Below are positions 35,049-43,270 of a stretch of 64,000 nucleotides of DNA, one piece after another. A model generated the notes under the pieces. The model did not search any database, was not told the DNA's origin, and saw nothing but the letters and a program-made list of their open reading frames with translations. Made by a program: the position numbers and the translations under genes. Source of the stretch: Microtetraspora fusca (GTDB lineage Bacteria > Actinomycetota > Actinomycetes > Streptosporangiales > Streptosporangiaceae); the NCBI RefSeq assembly GCF_001570365.1, contig NZ_BBYK01000050.1:61870-125869 (forward strand), given 5' to 3'. Position 1 is the first letter of the stretch, and each line of letters opens with the position of its first letter.

Positions 35049-37022
35049 ATGTCGTCTACTCTCACCCGCTCGGCCCCGCCTGCCGGGACCACGCGCGAGG
35101 TGGTAGCGCCCTGGCGCCGTACCCGTGTTCTTGCCCTGCCCGAAGTCCGCTGGGCGGCGGCCGCCCTGGTGCTGTTCCTGCTGGCGCTGCCATTGCACCT
35201 GCTCGGGGCGCCCGCCTGGATGTGGGGATCCCTGTACGCGCTCACCTACGCCGCCGGCGGCTGGGAACCGGGCTGGGCGGGTCTGAAAGCACTACGCGAC
35301 AAGACGCTGGATGTAGACCTGCTGATGGTCCTCGCCGCCCTCGGGGCGGCCGCGATCGGTCAGGCCCTGGACGGCGCGCTGCTGATCGTCATCTTCGCCA
35401 CATCCGGCGCCTTGGAGGCGATCGCCACCGCCCGCACCGCGGACTCCGTGCGCGGTCTGCTCGATCTGGCTCCTGCCACCGCCACTCGGATCAGCGACGA
35501 CGGCACCGAGGAAACGGTGCACACCGACCGTCTGGCGGTCGGCGACGTGATCCTCATACGCCCCGGAGAGCGGGTCGGCGCCGACGGCCGGGTGCTGAGC
35601 GGGGCCAGCGAGGTCGATCAGGCCACCATCACCGGAGAACCCCTGCCGGTCGCCAAGGAGGCCGGCGACGAGGTGTTCGCCGGCACCTTGAACGGCACTG
35701 GCGCGCTGACCGTGAAGGTCGAGCGCGACGCCTCCGACTCGGTGATCGCTCGGATCGTCGCGATGGTGGAGGAAGCCTCCCAGACCAAAGCCCCGACCCA
35801 GCTGTTCATCGAGAAGGTCGAACAGCGATACTCCGTCGGCATGGTCGCCGCCACCATGGCCCTGTTCGCTCTGCCCCTGATCTTCGGCGCGGACCTGCAA
35901 TCCACGCTGCTGCGGGCGATGACCTTCATGATCGTCGCCTCCCCGTGCGCGGTGGTACTGGCCACCATGCCCCCGCTGCTGTCGGCCATCGCCAACGCCG
36001 GACGCCACGGGGTTCTGGTCAAGTCCGCGGTGGTCATGGAACGCCTCGGGCAGGTCGACGCTGTGGCATTGGACAAGACCGGCACTCTCACCGAGGGCAC
36101 CCCCCGGGTGACGGACATCCGCCCGCTGGCAGCCTCCAGCCTGGATGAGGACGGTCTGCTGACGTTGGCGGCGGCGGCCGAGCACCCCAGTGAGCACCCG
36201 CTGGCCCGCGCCATCCTGGACGCTGCTCGCACCCGTGGCCTGTATATCCCCGTGGTGACGGACTTTTCCTCCGCTCCCGGAACCGGCGTGACCGCTACCG
36301 TCGACGGCTGCACCGTTGCGGCGGGCAGCCCCGCCCGGCTGCTGAGCGAGGGTGACGGCCATCCGGCCGCCGTGGTGGCGGCCCAGTTGGAGAACGACGG
36401 CCGCACCGCTGTCGTGGTGATCCGCGACCGCACCCCGGTGGGCGTGCTCGGCATCGCCGACCGGCTGCGTGATGAGGCCGCCACCACCGTCACCGCGCTG
36501 TCCACGCTGACCGGCGCCACCCCGATTCTGGTCACCGGGGACAACCCACGCTCGGCCGTGCGTCTGGCCGCCGAGGTCGGCATCACCGACGTCCGCGCTG
36601 GTCTGCTGCCGCAGGACAAGGTCACCACCGTGCGGGAACTACAGCAGGCCGGGCGAAAGGTGCTCGTGGTCGGCGACGGCGTCAACGACGCACCGGCTCT
36701 GGCCGCCGCCCACGCTGGCATCGCCATGGGCCGGGCCGGCTCCGACCTGGCCTTGGAGACGGCCGACGCTGTCATCGTCCGTGACGAGTTGGCCACCATC
36801 CCCACGGTCGTCGCCCTCTCTCGCCGTGCCCGCCGCCTGGTCATCCAGAACCTGGTGATCGCGGCCGTGTTCATCACGGGCCTGGTCGTCTGGGATCTGA
36901 TCGGCACCCTGCCACTGCCGCTCGGTGTCGCCGGTCATGAGGGATCCACCGTCATCGTCGGTCTCAACGGGCTGCGCCTGTTGCGTGATGCCGCCTGGCG
37001 CCGCGCCCGGGATGCCAGGTGA
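35049..37022 (+). CDS. P1B-4 type heavy-metal (Co/Ni/Fe) exporting ATPase
   Basis: 657 residues. There is no N-terminal heavy-metal domain, as expected for P1B-4. TM4 holds IVASPCAVVLATMPPLLSAI with Ser298-Pro299-Cys300. Asp342 is in ALDKTGTLTEGTPRVTD. ATITGEPLPVAKEAGDEV is the actuator loop and VVGDGVNDAPALAAAHAGIA the hinge. TM6 ends with HEGSTVIVGLNGLRLLRD, the HEG[GS]T signature of P1B-4 pumps such as CtpD/CoaT/NmtA. It should expel Co2+, Ni2+ or Fe2+ from the cytoplasm. The divergent NmtR-like repressor fits. The last codons and stop lie inside a 78-base repeat, so the original C-terminus may have been replaced. Confidence 0.92.
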   Translation: MSSTLTRSAPPAGTTREVVAPWRRTRVLALPEVRWAAAALVLFLLALPLHLLGAPAWMWGSLYALTYAAGGWEPGWAGLKALRDKTLDVDLLMVLAALGAAAIGQALDGALLIVIFATSGALEAIATARTADSVRGLLDLAPATATRISDDGTEETVHTDRLAVGDVILIRPGERVGADGRVLSGASEVDQATITGEPLPVAKEAGDEVFAGTLNGTGALTVKVERDASDSVIARIVAMVEEASQTKAPTQLFIEKVEQRYSVGMVAATMALFALPLIFGADLQSTLLRAMTFMIVASPCAVVLATMPPLLSAIANAGRHGVLVKSAVVMERLGQVDAVALDKTGTLTEGTPRVTDIRPLAASSLDEDGLLTLAAAAEHPSEHPLARAILDAARTRGLYIPVVTDFSSAPGTGVTATVDGCTVAAGSPARLLSEGDGHPAAVVAAQLENDGRTAVVVIRDRTPVGVLGIADRLRDEAATTVTALSTLTGATPILVTGDNPRSAVRLAAEVGITDVRAGLLPQDKVTTVRELQQAGRKVLVVGDGVNDAPALAAAHAGIAMGRAGSDLALETADAVIVRDELATIPTVVALSRRARRLVIQNLVIAAVFITGLVVWDLIGTLPLPLGVAGHEGSTVIVGLNGLRLLRDAAWRRARDAR

Positions 37023-37082
37023 GAGCAGACCGAGGCTGGTGACCTCCGCGATCGCCTCCGGCGGGGCTGCGAAGCACCGCCG
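37005..37082. repeat. 78-base dispersed repeat, copy B
   Basis: It aligns with 26503-26580. It covers the last five codons and the stop of the P1B ATPase gene, so the pump's final residues are encoded by the repeat. Its minus strand reads RRCFAAPPEAIAEVTSLGLL. The rest of the gap to 37319 shows no gene. Confidence 0.75.
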
Positions 37083-37319
37083 CAGGTTTCCGGCTACTTG
37101 TGCCCGGACTTGGCCATCACCGTCGGAAGGATCCGTCCTGGCGTTCCTGAGATAAGTCAATGAGTGAGTGCCGGAACTCGTGCAGTTCTCGGGGGCGGGA
37201 CCGGCCGCCTTCGCCCGCCCCTCGGGGCGCCGCCGGCCCCCTGGCTGTACCCCCTTGATGTCTACCGCTCATCCGTCTTCTCTCAGGCGCGACCGCGATT
37301 CGTTGCGCCGTGTGCTGGC

Positions 37320-37667
37320 TCAGGTGACGTGTACGGTGATCTCGCCCGTGTGGAGCCTGCCCTCGGTCTGGAACTGCAGGAACAGGCGCCAGTTGCCCGA
37401 CCTCGGCAAATTGGCATGGAACAGCAGGGTCGGCCCACCGTGGTCGGCATGGACCTTGGTCTCCGGGTGGAGGTGCGCAAACGCCTGATCGCCCTGATGG
37501 AAAGCGGTGAGGTGGGCGTAGGTGTCGAGGTAGGGCTGCAGGTCAGTGACAGGCTTGCCGGCCTTGGCGAAGGTCATGGTCAGCGCGCTGTCCATACCAG
37601 CCTTGAGATCGCCGCTCACGTTCACGACATAGCCGTCGACCGTCGTGGAGCTTGAGGCCTCGGGCAA
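37320..37667 (-). pseudogene. 5'-truncated secreted domain protein, metal-island remnant
   Basis: The minus frame reads TTVDGYVVNVSGDLKAGMDS, KPVTDLQPYLDTYAHLTAFH, QAFAHLHPETKVHADHGGPT and GNWRLFLQFQTEGRLHTGEI. This is the C-terminal domain of secreted actinobacterial proteins seen beside metal-resistance genes. Only a TTG can serve as a start, with no ribosome binding site, and the expected N-terminal half with its signal peptide is missing upstream. The His-rich AHLHPETKVHADH suggests metal binding. I do not know a firm family name. Confidence 0.55.
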
Positions 37668-37831
37668 TGCGATGCCGTGCTCTATTCGGTGTGCGGAGCA
37701 CCTAGATGACGTGCATGAGTCACGTGGCAGGAGGCTCCGCTCCCTGAACCGTTCCCACGCTGGCCACCACCATGACGGCGATTACCAGTTATCTGGCCCG
37801 CAGGTAGGTCGTGGAATTGCCAGCAATCGGC

Positions 37832-37857
37832 ATGGAAGACGGTGGAATGTCTTCCAT
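37832..37857. promoter_or_regulatory. 9-bp perfect inverted repeat upstream of the DUF1259 gene
   Basis: ATGGAAGAC (37832-37840) and GTCTTCCAT (37849-37857) are perfect reverse complements with an 8-base spacer. It lies 65 bases before the DUF1259 start and is a probable operator. I cannot name the binding protein. Confidence 0.5.
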
Positions 37858-37871
37858 CCAGGGCGGGCTGA

Positions 37872-37887
37872 TGTAACCGTGGTTGCA
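37872..37887. promoter_or_regulatory. TGTAACCGTGGTTGCA dyad before the DUF1259 gene
   Basis: The 16-base sequence is symmetrical except for one pair and for the central GT. Its GTAACC half resembles the GTAACC half of the dyad before the first chrB-N gene (31209-31214). Shared control of the two units is possible. Confidence 0.4.
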
Positions 37888-37921
37888 TAGGTGTTTCGTC
37901 GGGTGCTGAGGGGAGCACGCG

Positions 37922-38908
37922 ATGCACACTGTTTCGTTCCCACGCGTCGGCCGGATCCGCACAACAGGGCTTGTGGCGATAGCCGCGCTGGTGACAGCAT
38001 CGGGCGGCTCGGGCATGGCGACCGCATACGCAGCTGACGGGGACGGACCGCATCAGGACCGCCTCCTGCGGCCGGTGGCCACCAGCGAGGCCGACTGGAA
38101 GGCGACCGCGCAGGCGCTGGGAAGATCCGGCAAGCTGTCAACCGATCACACCGTGTATCGGGTGGGATTCCCCCGAGCGGATTTGAAGGTCACATCCAAA
38201 GGGGTTCCCGTCAAGGCGGGGTTCGCGCTGGGCTCGTACGCGGCCTTCGCCCGCTATGGAGACGGCCAGAGCATGATGATGGGCGATCTCGTGGTCACCG
38301 AAGATGAAGTGGGCAAGGTGACCGACGCCCTACAAGCGGCCGGGATCTCCCAGACCGCGCTGCACAAACACCTGCCGGCCCACGAACCGCCAGTCTGGTG
38401 GACCCACATTCACGCCATGGGAGACCCGGCGACGATCGCCCGCGGAATCCGAGCCGCTCTGGATCAGACAGCCACCCCACCGGCATCCGCGCCGTCCTCA
38501 CCACCGCCGATCGACCTGGACACGGCCGGGATCGACGCCGCCCTGGGGACCAAAGGCACGAACGACGGCGGCGTCTACAAGTTCACCTTCGCCCGCCTCG
38601 AGGACGTCTCCTCCGGCAACCGGGTCACCCCAGCGGGGATGGGCGTGTCCACCGGCCTGAACTTCCAGCCGACCGGCGGCGGCAAGGCGGCCATCAACGG
38701 CGACTTCGTCATGACCGCCCCAGAGGTCCAAAACGTCATCCGCGCCCTCCGGCGGGGCGGCATCGACATCGTCGAGCTGCACAACCACACCCTCGACGAT
38801 CAGCCCCGCATGTTCTACATGCACTTCTGGGCGGTCGACGATGCCGTCAAGCTCGCCCGCACGCTGCATCAGGCGGTAGCAGCGAGCGACATCAAACCGG
38901 CCGCCTGA
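37922..38908 (+). CDS. secreted protein with two DUF1259 domains (LppY/LpqO-like)
   Basis: 328 residues. A signal peptide (TTGLVAIAALVTASGGSGMA, cut near AYA-ADG) precedes two DUF1259 repeats at about 48-180 and 205-325. Repeat 1 has VYRVGFPRADLKVTSKGVPV and PVWWTHIHAMGDPATIARGI. Repeat 2 has YKFTFARLEDVSSGNRVTPA, IVELHNHTLDDQPRMFYMHF and WAVDDAVKLARTL. His/Asp residues at the ends of each repeat could bind metal. Mycobacterial LppY and LpqO share this layout, but their function is unknown. ATG 37922 follows GAGGGGAGCACGCG. It begins a run of same-strand genes leading to the chrB cluster. Confidence 0.87.
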   Translation: MHTVSFPRVGRIRTTGLVAIAALVTASGGSGMATAYAADGDGPHQDRLLRPVATSEADWKATAQALGRSGKLSTDHTVYRVGFPRADLKVTSKGVPVKAGFALGSYAAFARYGDGQSMMMGDLVVTEDEVGKVTDALQAAGISQTALHKHLPAHEPPVWWTHIHAMGDPATIARGIRAALDQTATPPASAPSSPPPIDLDTAGIDAALGTKGTNDGGVYKFTFARLEDVSSGNRVTPAGMGVSTGLNFQPTGGGKAAINGDFVMTAPEVQNVIRALRRGGIDIVELHNHTLDDQPRMFYMHFWAVDDAVKLARTLHQAVAASDIKPAA

Positions 38909-38937
38909 AGCTACGGCCACCAGTAACAGGGGGCGCG

Positions 38938-39138
38938 ATGAACGGGACGGCCGGACACCACAGCCAGGCCGGCATGTGGAAGTCGCTGCGCCGGATCCTG
39001 CTCCCGGACCGCGAGGCGGGACGGGCGGCGCTTCGCTGCGGGGCTGAATGGCGGCGCTTGGGCGTCCGGCTCGGAGCCCGACGCGATCCGGTCGCCCAGA
39101 AGGTGCGCGCGATCATTCAGGCGAATCGGGACAGGTGA
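38938..39138 (+). CDS. small basic protein of unknown function
   Basis: 66 residues from ATG 38938, 29 bases after the DUF1259 gene, with AGGGGGCGCG upstream. The product is Arg-rich (WKSLRRILLPDREAGRAALR, EWRRLGVRLGARRDPVAQKV) and has no membrane segment. Composition and third-position GC fit coding sequence, but no family is recognised. Position between a DUF1259 protein and the chrB genes suggests co-transcription. Confidence 0.5.
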   Translation: MNGTAGHHSQAGMWKSLRRILLPDREAGRAALRCGAEWRRLGVRLGARRDPVAQKVRAIIQANRDR

Positions 39139-39237
39139 GCCCGAAAGGGGGAAGCGGCCACACGACCAGCGGGATGGGCAGGCGTTCGAGCTGCCGACCA
39201 GGGCGTCCGCCCGGAGACACCCGTCACCAGCCCTCCC

Positions 39238-39253
39238 GTACCAGATCAGGTAC
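39238..39253. promoter_or_regulatory. GTACC-N6-GGTAC dyad upstream of second chrB-N
   Basis: GTACC-agatca-GGTAC is a 16-base near-palindrome centred on GATC. A second dyad, CGCGCC-gatat-GGCGCG, follows at about 39260-39276. The 224-base gap before the chrB-N start has no other feature. The arms resemble, but do not equal, the GTTAC/GTAAC arms before the first chrB-N gene. Confidence 0.4.
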
Positions 39254-39362
39254 AGGAACCGCGCCGATATGGCGCGCATGAGATCGCATACGCGCTGATC
39301 GGCGCCACCGCGCTATGGGGGTGCCTGCCACCCGGGCGGGCCCCTGGCAGAGGTGATGGGCC

Positions 39363-39869
39363 GTGAACATGAGGCAAGGCGGGACAGGCGAATGGGTGCT
39401 GCTGTCCTACCGGCTGCCCCGCGAGCCGTCCACCCCGCGTATCGGCATCTGGCGCAAGCTCAGACGCCTCGGCGTGGCACAGCTGTCCGACGGGCTGGTC
39501 GCGCTGCCGGCCGACGCGCGCACCCGCGAGCAACTGGAGTGGATCGCCGATGAGGTGATCGAGGCCGGCGGGACAGCCGGGATCTGGCTGGCCCACCCGT
39601 CCACTTCGGCACAGGAACAGCGACTGGCGGCGTCGATGGCCGCCGCCAGGGCCGCCGAATACGCCGCCGTCACCGAGCAGGCGGCACTCGCATCCGGCCA
39701 GGACGAGGCCACCCGGCACTCTACTGCCCGACGGCTGCGGGCCGAGTTGCGCCGCATCGGCCGCCGCGACTACTTTCCCCCGCCCCAGCGTCGCACCGCC
39801 CATCTCGCGGTCGATGCCCTCATCGCCCCAGGTGTCGCAGGCAAGGAAACGAAGGAGCGGCAGAGATGA
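39363..39869 (+). CDS. stand-alone ChrB N-terminal domain protein (copy 2)
   Basis: 168 residues. WVLLSYRLPREPSTPRIGIW then RKLRRLGVAQLSDGLVALPA is the classic ChrB_N start. The middle AEYAAVTEQAALASGQDEAT and the end LRRIGRRDYFPPPQRRTAHL also match the family. It ends in a 4-base overlap with a ChrB C-terminal gene, so the two domains usually fused in ChrB are made here as separate chains. The start is GTG 39363 (ATG 39369 possible), with AGAGGTGATGG upstream. Its sequence is clearly diverged from copy 1 at 31222. Confidence 0.88.
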   Translation: MNMRQGGTGEWVLLSYRLPREPSTPRIGIWRKLRRLGVAQLSDGLVALPADARTREQLEWIADEVIEAGGTAGIWLAHPSTSAQEQRLAASMAAARAAEYAAVTEQAALASGQDEATRHSTARRLRAELRRIGRRDYFPPPQRRTAHLAVDALIAPGVAGKETKERQR

Positions 39870-40297
39870 AGTGGGGTACCCGCGCGGGGGTTCACATCGA
39901 CAGGGCCGCGTGCGCATGGCTGATCCGTCGCCACATCGACCCCGACGCGGAGTTCGTGTTCGTCGGCGACCCGGCCGAACTGCCGAACGATGCCACCGGC
40001 TTCGACCTGCGCGGTGTCGCGCTGTCCCATCACGGCGGCGACTGCAGCTTCGAGACGATCCTGCGTACCTATGAGTTGACCGACCCGGTGCTGCAGCGCA
40101 TCGCGCAGATCGTGCATGAGGCCGACCTGGACGACGAACGCTACGAGGCACCCGAAGCGCCTGGCCTGGACGTGATCCTTCGAGGCCTGTCAATGATCTG
40201 CGACGACCACCGGACTCTCCAGATCACCGGCCCCATCTTCGACGGGCTCTATGAGTTCTACCGACGTGAACTGCTGCTTGGGCGGGAACCGGCATGA
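39866..40297 (+). CDS. chrB: ChrB C-terminal domain protein
   Basis: 143 residues, PF09828-type. Diagnostic parts are WGTRAGVHIDRAACAWLIRR, HIDPDAEFVFVGDPAELPND, LSHHGGDCSFETILRTYELT, IAQIVHEADLDDERYEAPEA and GLDVILRGLSMICDDHRTLQ. The RDRVHIDRAACAWLI-like opening and HHGGDCSFE are conserved in chromate-resistance ChrB proteins. It overlaps ChrB-N and the MFS gene by 4 bases each. A role in chromate or oxyanion resistance follows from the family. No ChrA permease is present in the window. Confidence 0.9.
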   Translation: MKWGTRAGVHIDRAACAWLIRRHIDPDAEFVFVGDPAELPNDATGFDLRGVALSHHGGDCSFETILRTYELTDPVLQRIAQIVHEADLDDERYEAPEAPGLDVILRGLSMICDDHRTLQITGPIFDGLYEFYRRELLLGREPA

Positions 40298-41484
40298 CCA
40301 GGGCCGTGCGCGTCGTCCTGGCCTCCCAGGCGCTGCGCGCCGTGGGGTATGGGGTGACCGCCGTACAGCTCGGGGCGATCCTGCGCGCCGGTGGCCTGGC
40401 CCCGGTGGAAGTCGGGCTTGTGCTGGCGGCCATCGTGGCCGGCAGCGTCACCGCCAGCCTCACCCTGGCGCGGTGGGGTGATCGCATCGGCCGCCGCCGC
40501 GCCTACGCCACGCTGTACGCGGCGCTGGCTTGCTGCGGCGTGGTCATCGCCTCCGGCGCACCGCTGTGGCTGCTCGCGCTGGTGGCGATGACTGGCGCGC
40601 TGTCCACCGAAGTGATCGAGTCCGGGCCGTTCACCACCCTGGAACAGGTCATGCTCGCCGGCACCGGGACGCACCATAAGGGAATCGTGCGCAGGTTCGG
40701 CCTCTACAACGCGGTCGCGACCGTGGCCGGAGCCGCCGGCGCCCTGCTCGGCACCCTCCCTCCCGATCGGCTGGTGCTCGGGGGTGTCCTGGTCGTGATC
40801 GGAACCGTCGGTGCGTTGCTGGCCTTTGAACTGCCCGCCACCGTGGAGGTCTCCGCACCACCGCCCGGCTCGGCCCAAGGGCGGACGCCGGCCGGATCGC
40901 GTCCTGTGGTCACGCGCCTCGCGGCCTTGTTCGCGGTGGACAGCCTGGCCGGTGGATTCGTCGTCCAGGCCTACGTCGCTTACTGGCTCGGCCTGCGCTT
41001 CGGCGCCACCACCCAGATCATCGGCATCACCTTCGCCGCCGTCGGAGTCCTGCAGACGCTGTCCTTCCTGGCGGCACCCATCGTGGCGGGCCGGATCGGG
41101 CTGCTACCCACCATGGTGTTCACCCACATACCGTCCAACCTGCTCCTGGCCGCCGTTCCGCTCGTCCCCACCCTGCCCGCGGCCATGGGACTTCTGCTGG
41201 CGCGGGCCTGCCTGTCGCAGATGGACATCCCGACCCGGCAGGCATATGTGATGGCGCTGGTCCCACCAGGTGAGCGGACCGCCGCGGCTGCGGTCACCAA
41301 CACCGCCCGCTACGTCACCCGGCCCGCCGGCCCCGCGCTGGCCGGGCTGCTGCAATCGTTCGGCCTGGCGCTGCCGTTCCTGATCGCCGGGGCAACCAAA
41401 ACCGGCTACGACCTGGCACTGTGGCAGACGTTCCGGCAGGTCCGCCTTCCCGCAGACCGGGAACCCTTGGCCGAGCGGAAATAG
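40294..41484 (+). CDS. MFS transporter in the chrB operon
   Basis: 396 residues, 12 membrane segments. Motif A-like LARWGDRIGRRRAYATLYAA follows TM2. ALSTEVIESGPFTTLEQVML and MDIPTRQAYVMALVPPGERT are characteristic of MFS proteins found beside chrB. ATG 40294 overlaps the chrB-C stop by 4 bases. It may take the place of ChrA as the exporter of chromate or a related oxyanion, which is an inference from position. The last residues are polar and cytoplasmic. Confidence 0.87.
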   Translation: MTRAVRVVLASQALRAVGYGVTAVQLGAILRAGGLAPVEVGLVLAAIVAGSVTASLTLARWGDRIGRRRAYATLYAALACCGVVIASGAPLWLLALVAMTGALSTEVIESGPFTTLEQVMLAGTGTHHKGIVRRFGLYNAVATVAGAAGALLGTLPPDRLVLGGVLVVIGTVGALLAFELPATVEVSAPPPGSAQGRTPAGSRPVVTRLAALFAVDSLAGGFVVQAYVAYWLGLRFGATTQIIGITFAAVGVLQTLSFLAAPIVAGRIGLLPTMVFTHIPSNLLLAAVPLVPTLPAAMGLLLARACLSQMDIPTRQAYVMALVPPGERTAAAAVTNTARYVTRPAGPALAGLLQSFGLALPFLIAGATKTGYDLALWQTFRQVRLPADREPLAERK

Positions 41485-41522
41485 GCCCTCATGCGCTAAC
41501 GCCACTTCCTGCACTCCGCCTC

Positions 41523-42078
41523 TCAATGGCCTATCTGATCCAGAACTAACCGCGTCTCGGAGGAGACGGCCACACCAAGGGCGGCGAGGCGGGCCTTGGT
41601 GTGGCGGACGCGTAGGCGGGCTTCGTCGGTGCGACCGAGTTCGACCAGGAGCCGGATGGCTCTGGGTTAGGTGGAACAGGGTGGTGTCTCTCAGCTTCTC
41701 GGCCAGTGTCCCGGACGCCTCCGTCACCTGGTGGCCCTCGCCGACTTCACAGGTCGTTCCGGACGCTGACCGCCCAACCAGCAGTGCTCCGATGCCGAAG
41801 CCGGACGCGAGGCCCAGAAACGTGTCCAGATACGAGTGCCCTTCCAGTGAGCAGGCGGTCAGGAGCAGCGCGGGCAACGGCTCGTCGGGTTCGGTGTCAC
41901 GTAGCTCGGGGATGTCTTCGGCTTCCGAGTCTCGAAGGACGCGGCGTCGGGTGACGAACTGTCCTTCGAGGTGGTCGATGGCATCGTTCAGCTCAGGTGC
42001 CAGTCGGAGGCCGGGCAGGTAGTCGGTCATCGTCAGGATGGATGCGCCGAACCACCGTTCGGCGTCCGGCTGCGGCAT
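41523..42078 (-). pseudogene. decayed regulator gene, possibly BTAD/AfsR-type
   Basis: From ATG 42078 the frame reads MPQPDAERWFGASILTMTDY, LRLAPELNDAIDHLEGQFVT, TEPDEPLPALLLTACSLEGH, FGIGALLVGRSASGTTCEVG and LAEKLRDTTLFHL. At about 41665 it shifts by one base and continues RAIRLLVELGRTDEARLRVR then LGVAVSSETRLVLDQI and stop at 41523. The last part resembles the end of a bacterial transcriptional activation (BTAD) domain. The first part resembles the middle of long LysM/BTAD regulators. The intervening core is missing. The family assignment is tentative. Confidence 0.45.
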
Positions 42079-42146
42079 GACGACGCGCGAGAGGAATAGC
42101 CCCTTCCACCACGGCCTGAGGCATATCTCCCGATGACGTGGTGTGC

Positions 42147-42788
42147 TCAGGAGCCCGGCACCGACGAAGAGCGGGTGACGGCCGCCAGCTGCGATCGGGC
42201 CGTGATGCCCAGCTTGGGGAACGCCTTGTAGAGGTGATAGCCGACGGTTCGCGGGCTGAGGAAGAGCTGCGCGGCGATATCGCGGTTGGAGGCGCCGTCG
42301 GCCGCCAGCCGTACGATCTCGCGTTCTCTGGGGGTGAGCACGCTGAGCGGGTCGTCGGCCCTGCGCGGCGCCGCCGGCACGTCTCCGGTCGCACGCAACT
42401 CCGCCCGGGCGCGCTCGGCCCACAGCTCCGCTCCGAGCCGGTCGAAGATCTCCAGCGCGGCGCGCAACTGCACCCGGGCATCGGCTCGCCGCCGTGCCCG
42501 TCGTAGCCACTCGCCGTAGGCGAGCCGCGTCCTCGCCCGCTCGTACGGCTGTTCGTCTTCCTCGTGGCGGCGTACGGCATCCCTGAAGTGCGTCTCGTCC
42601 CCCTCCACGAGGGCACGGCAGCGCAGGGCGATCGCGTCCGGCGACGGCTGACCGACGTGCCGCGCCGCCGCCCTGGCCTCGCCGTACCGGCAGAGCCATC
42701 CCCGCGCGAGACCGTGATCCTGGAACGCGACGGCCAGCCAGCCGATCACAGACCGCACTCCTGTCATCGCCGAGGCGTCCGCGCGCAT
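42147..42788 (-). pseudogene. C-terminal remnant of a large LuxR (LAL) regulator
   Basis: 213 residues are open. The end is a complete LuxR HTH (VLTPREREIVRLAADGASNR, FLSPRTVGYHLYKAFPKLGI), preceded by tetratricopeptide-like helices (QPYERARTRLAYGEWLRRAR, ALEIFDRLGAELWAERARAE). LAL regulators are about 900 residues with an N-terminal ATPase, which is absent here. The ATG at 42788 lacks a ribosome binding site and falls in mid-domain. It is therefore a truncated gene, though it could still be expressed as a DNA-binding fragment. Confidence 0.75.
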
Positions 42789-43270
42789 GATGCTGGACCT
42801 GCTCGGTTGGAGAGGGCAGATCCTGCGCAGCAGCGATCTGCCCTCTCGATCCGGGCGTTCCCGACGACTTGCCGACCTCTCCGCGGCGACCGACCGCCGC
42901 TATCACGATGCGAGGTGTCCGGAATCCGCACAGTCGTCTGCCGAACCACGCGATGCGTCAGTCAAGGGAGTAACTGCCCCGAGCCCCGGAAAGGCGAAGT
43001 GGTATGTACTGGAGCGGAGGCCTCAGTCCTCGTCGTGCTCGCTTTCGTCTCGATCGCTTCGCCCGTGGGACTTGCTGTGGCTGTCGTGGTCGTCATCCAG
43101 TTTGCTGGCAATGGAGTTCGAATCGGAATCCGGCAAGGTCCACATCGTGATCAGCTGCCGAGGAAGCGTTCCCGAATTGCGGACCACTGGAGACGATGGC
43201 GACAGCGACTGACCATTGATGGCTGAGAGTTCCTGACAAATTGGTCTTGAGCGCAACCTGTGGAAGTGGA
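42789..43270. other. intergenic region with one possible small acidic ORF
   Basis: 482 bases between the LAL remnant and an MFS gene. On the minus strand 43023-43145 could encode 40 residues ending KLDDDHDSHSKSHGRSDRDE then SEHDED, strongly His/Asp-rich and so a possible metal-binding tail. There is no ribosome binding site before its ATG. Otherwise I see nothing. Confidence 0.4.

Noticed and set aside
37168..37655. Plus-strand frames opposite the truncated secreted-domain remnant
   Set aside because: The minus strand carries a recognisable protein domain; the plus frames are shadows.
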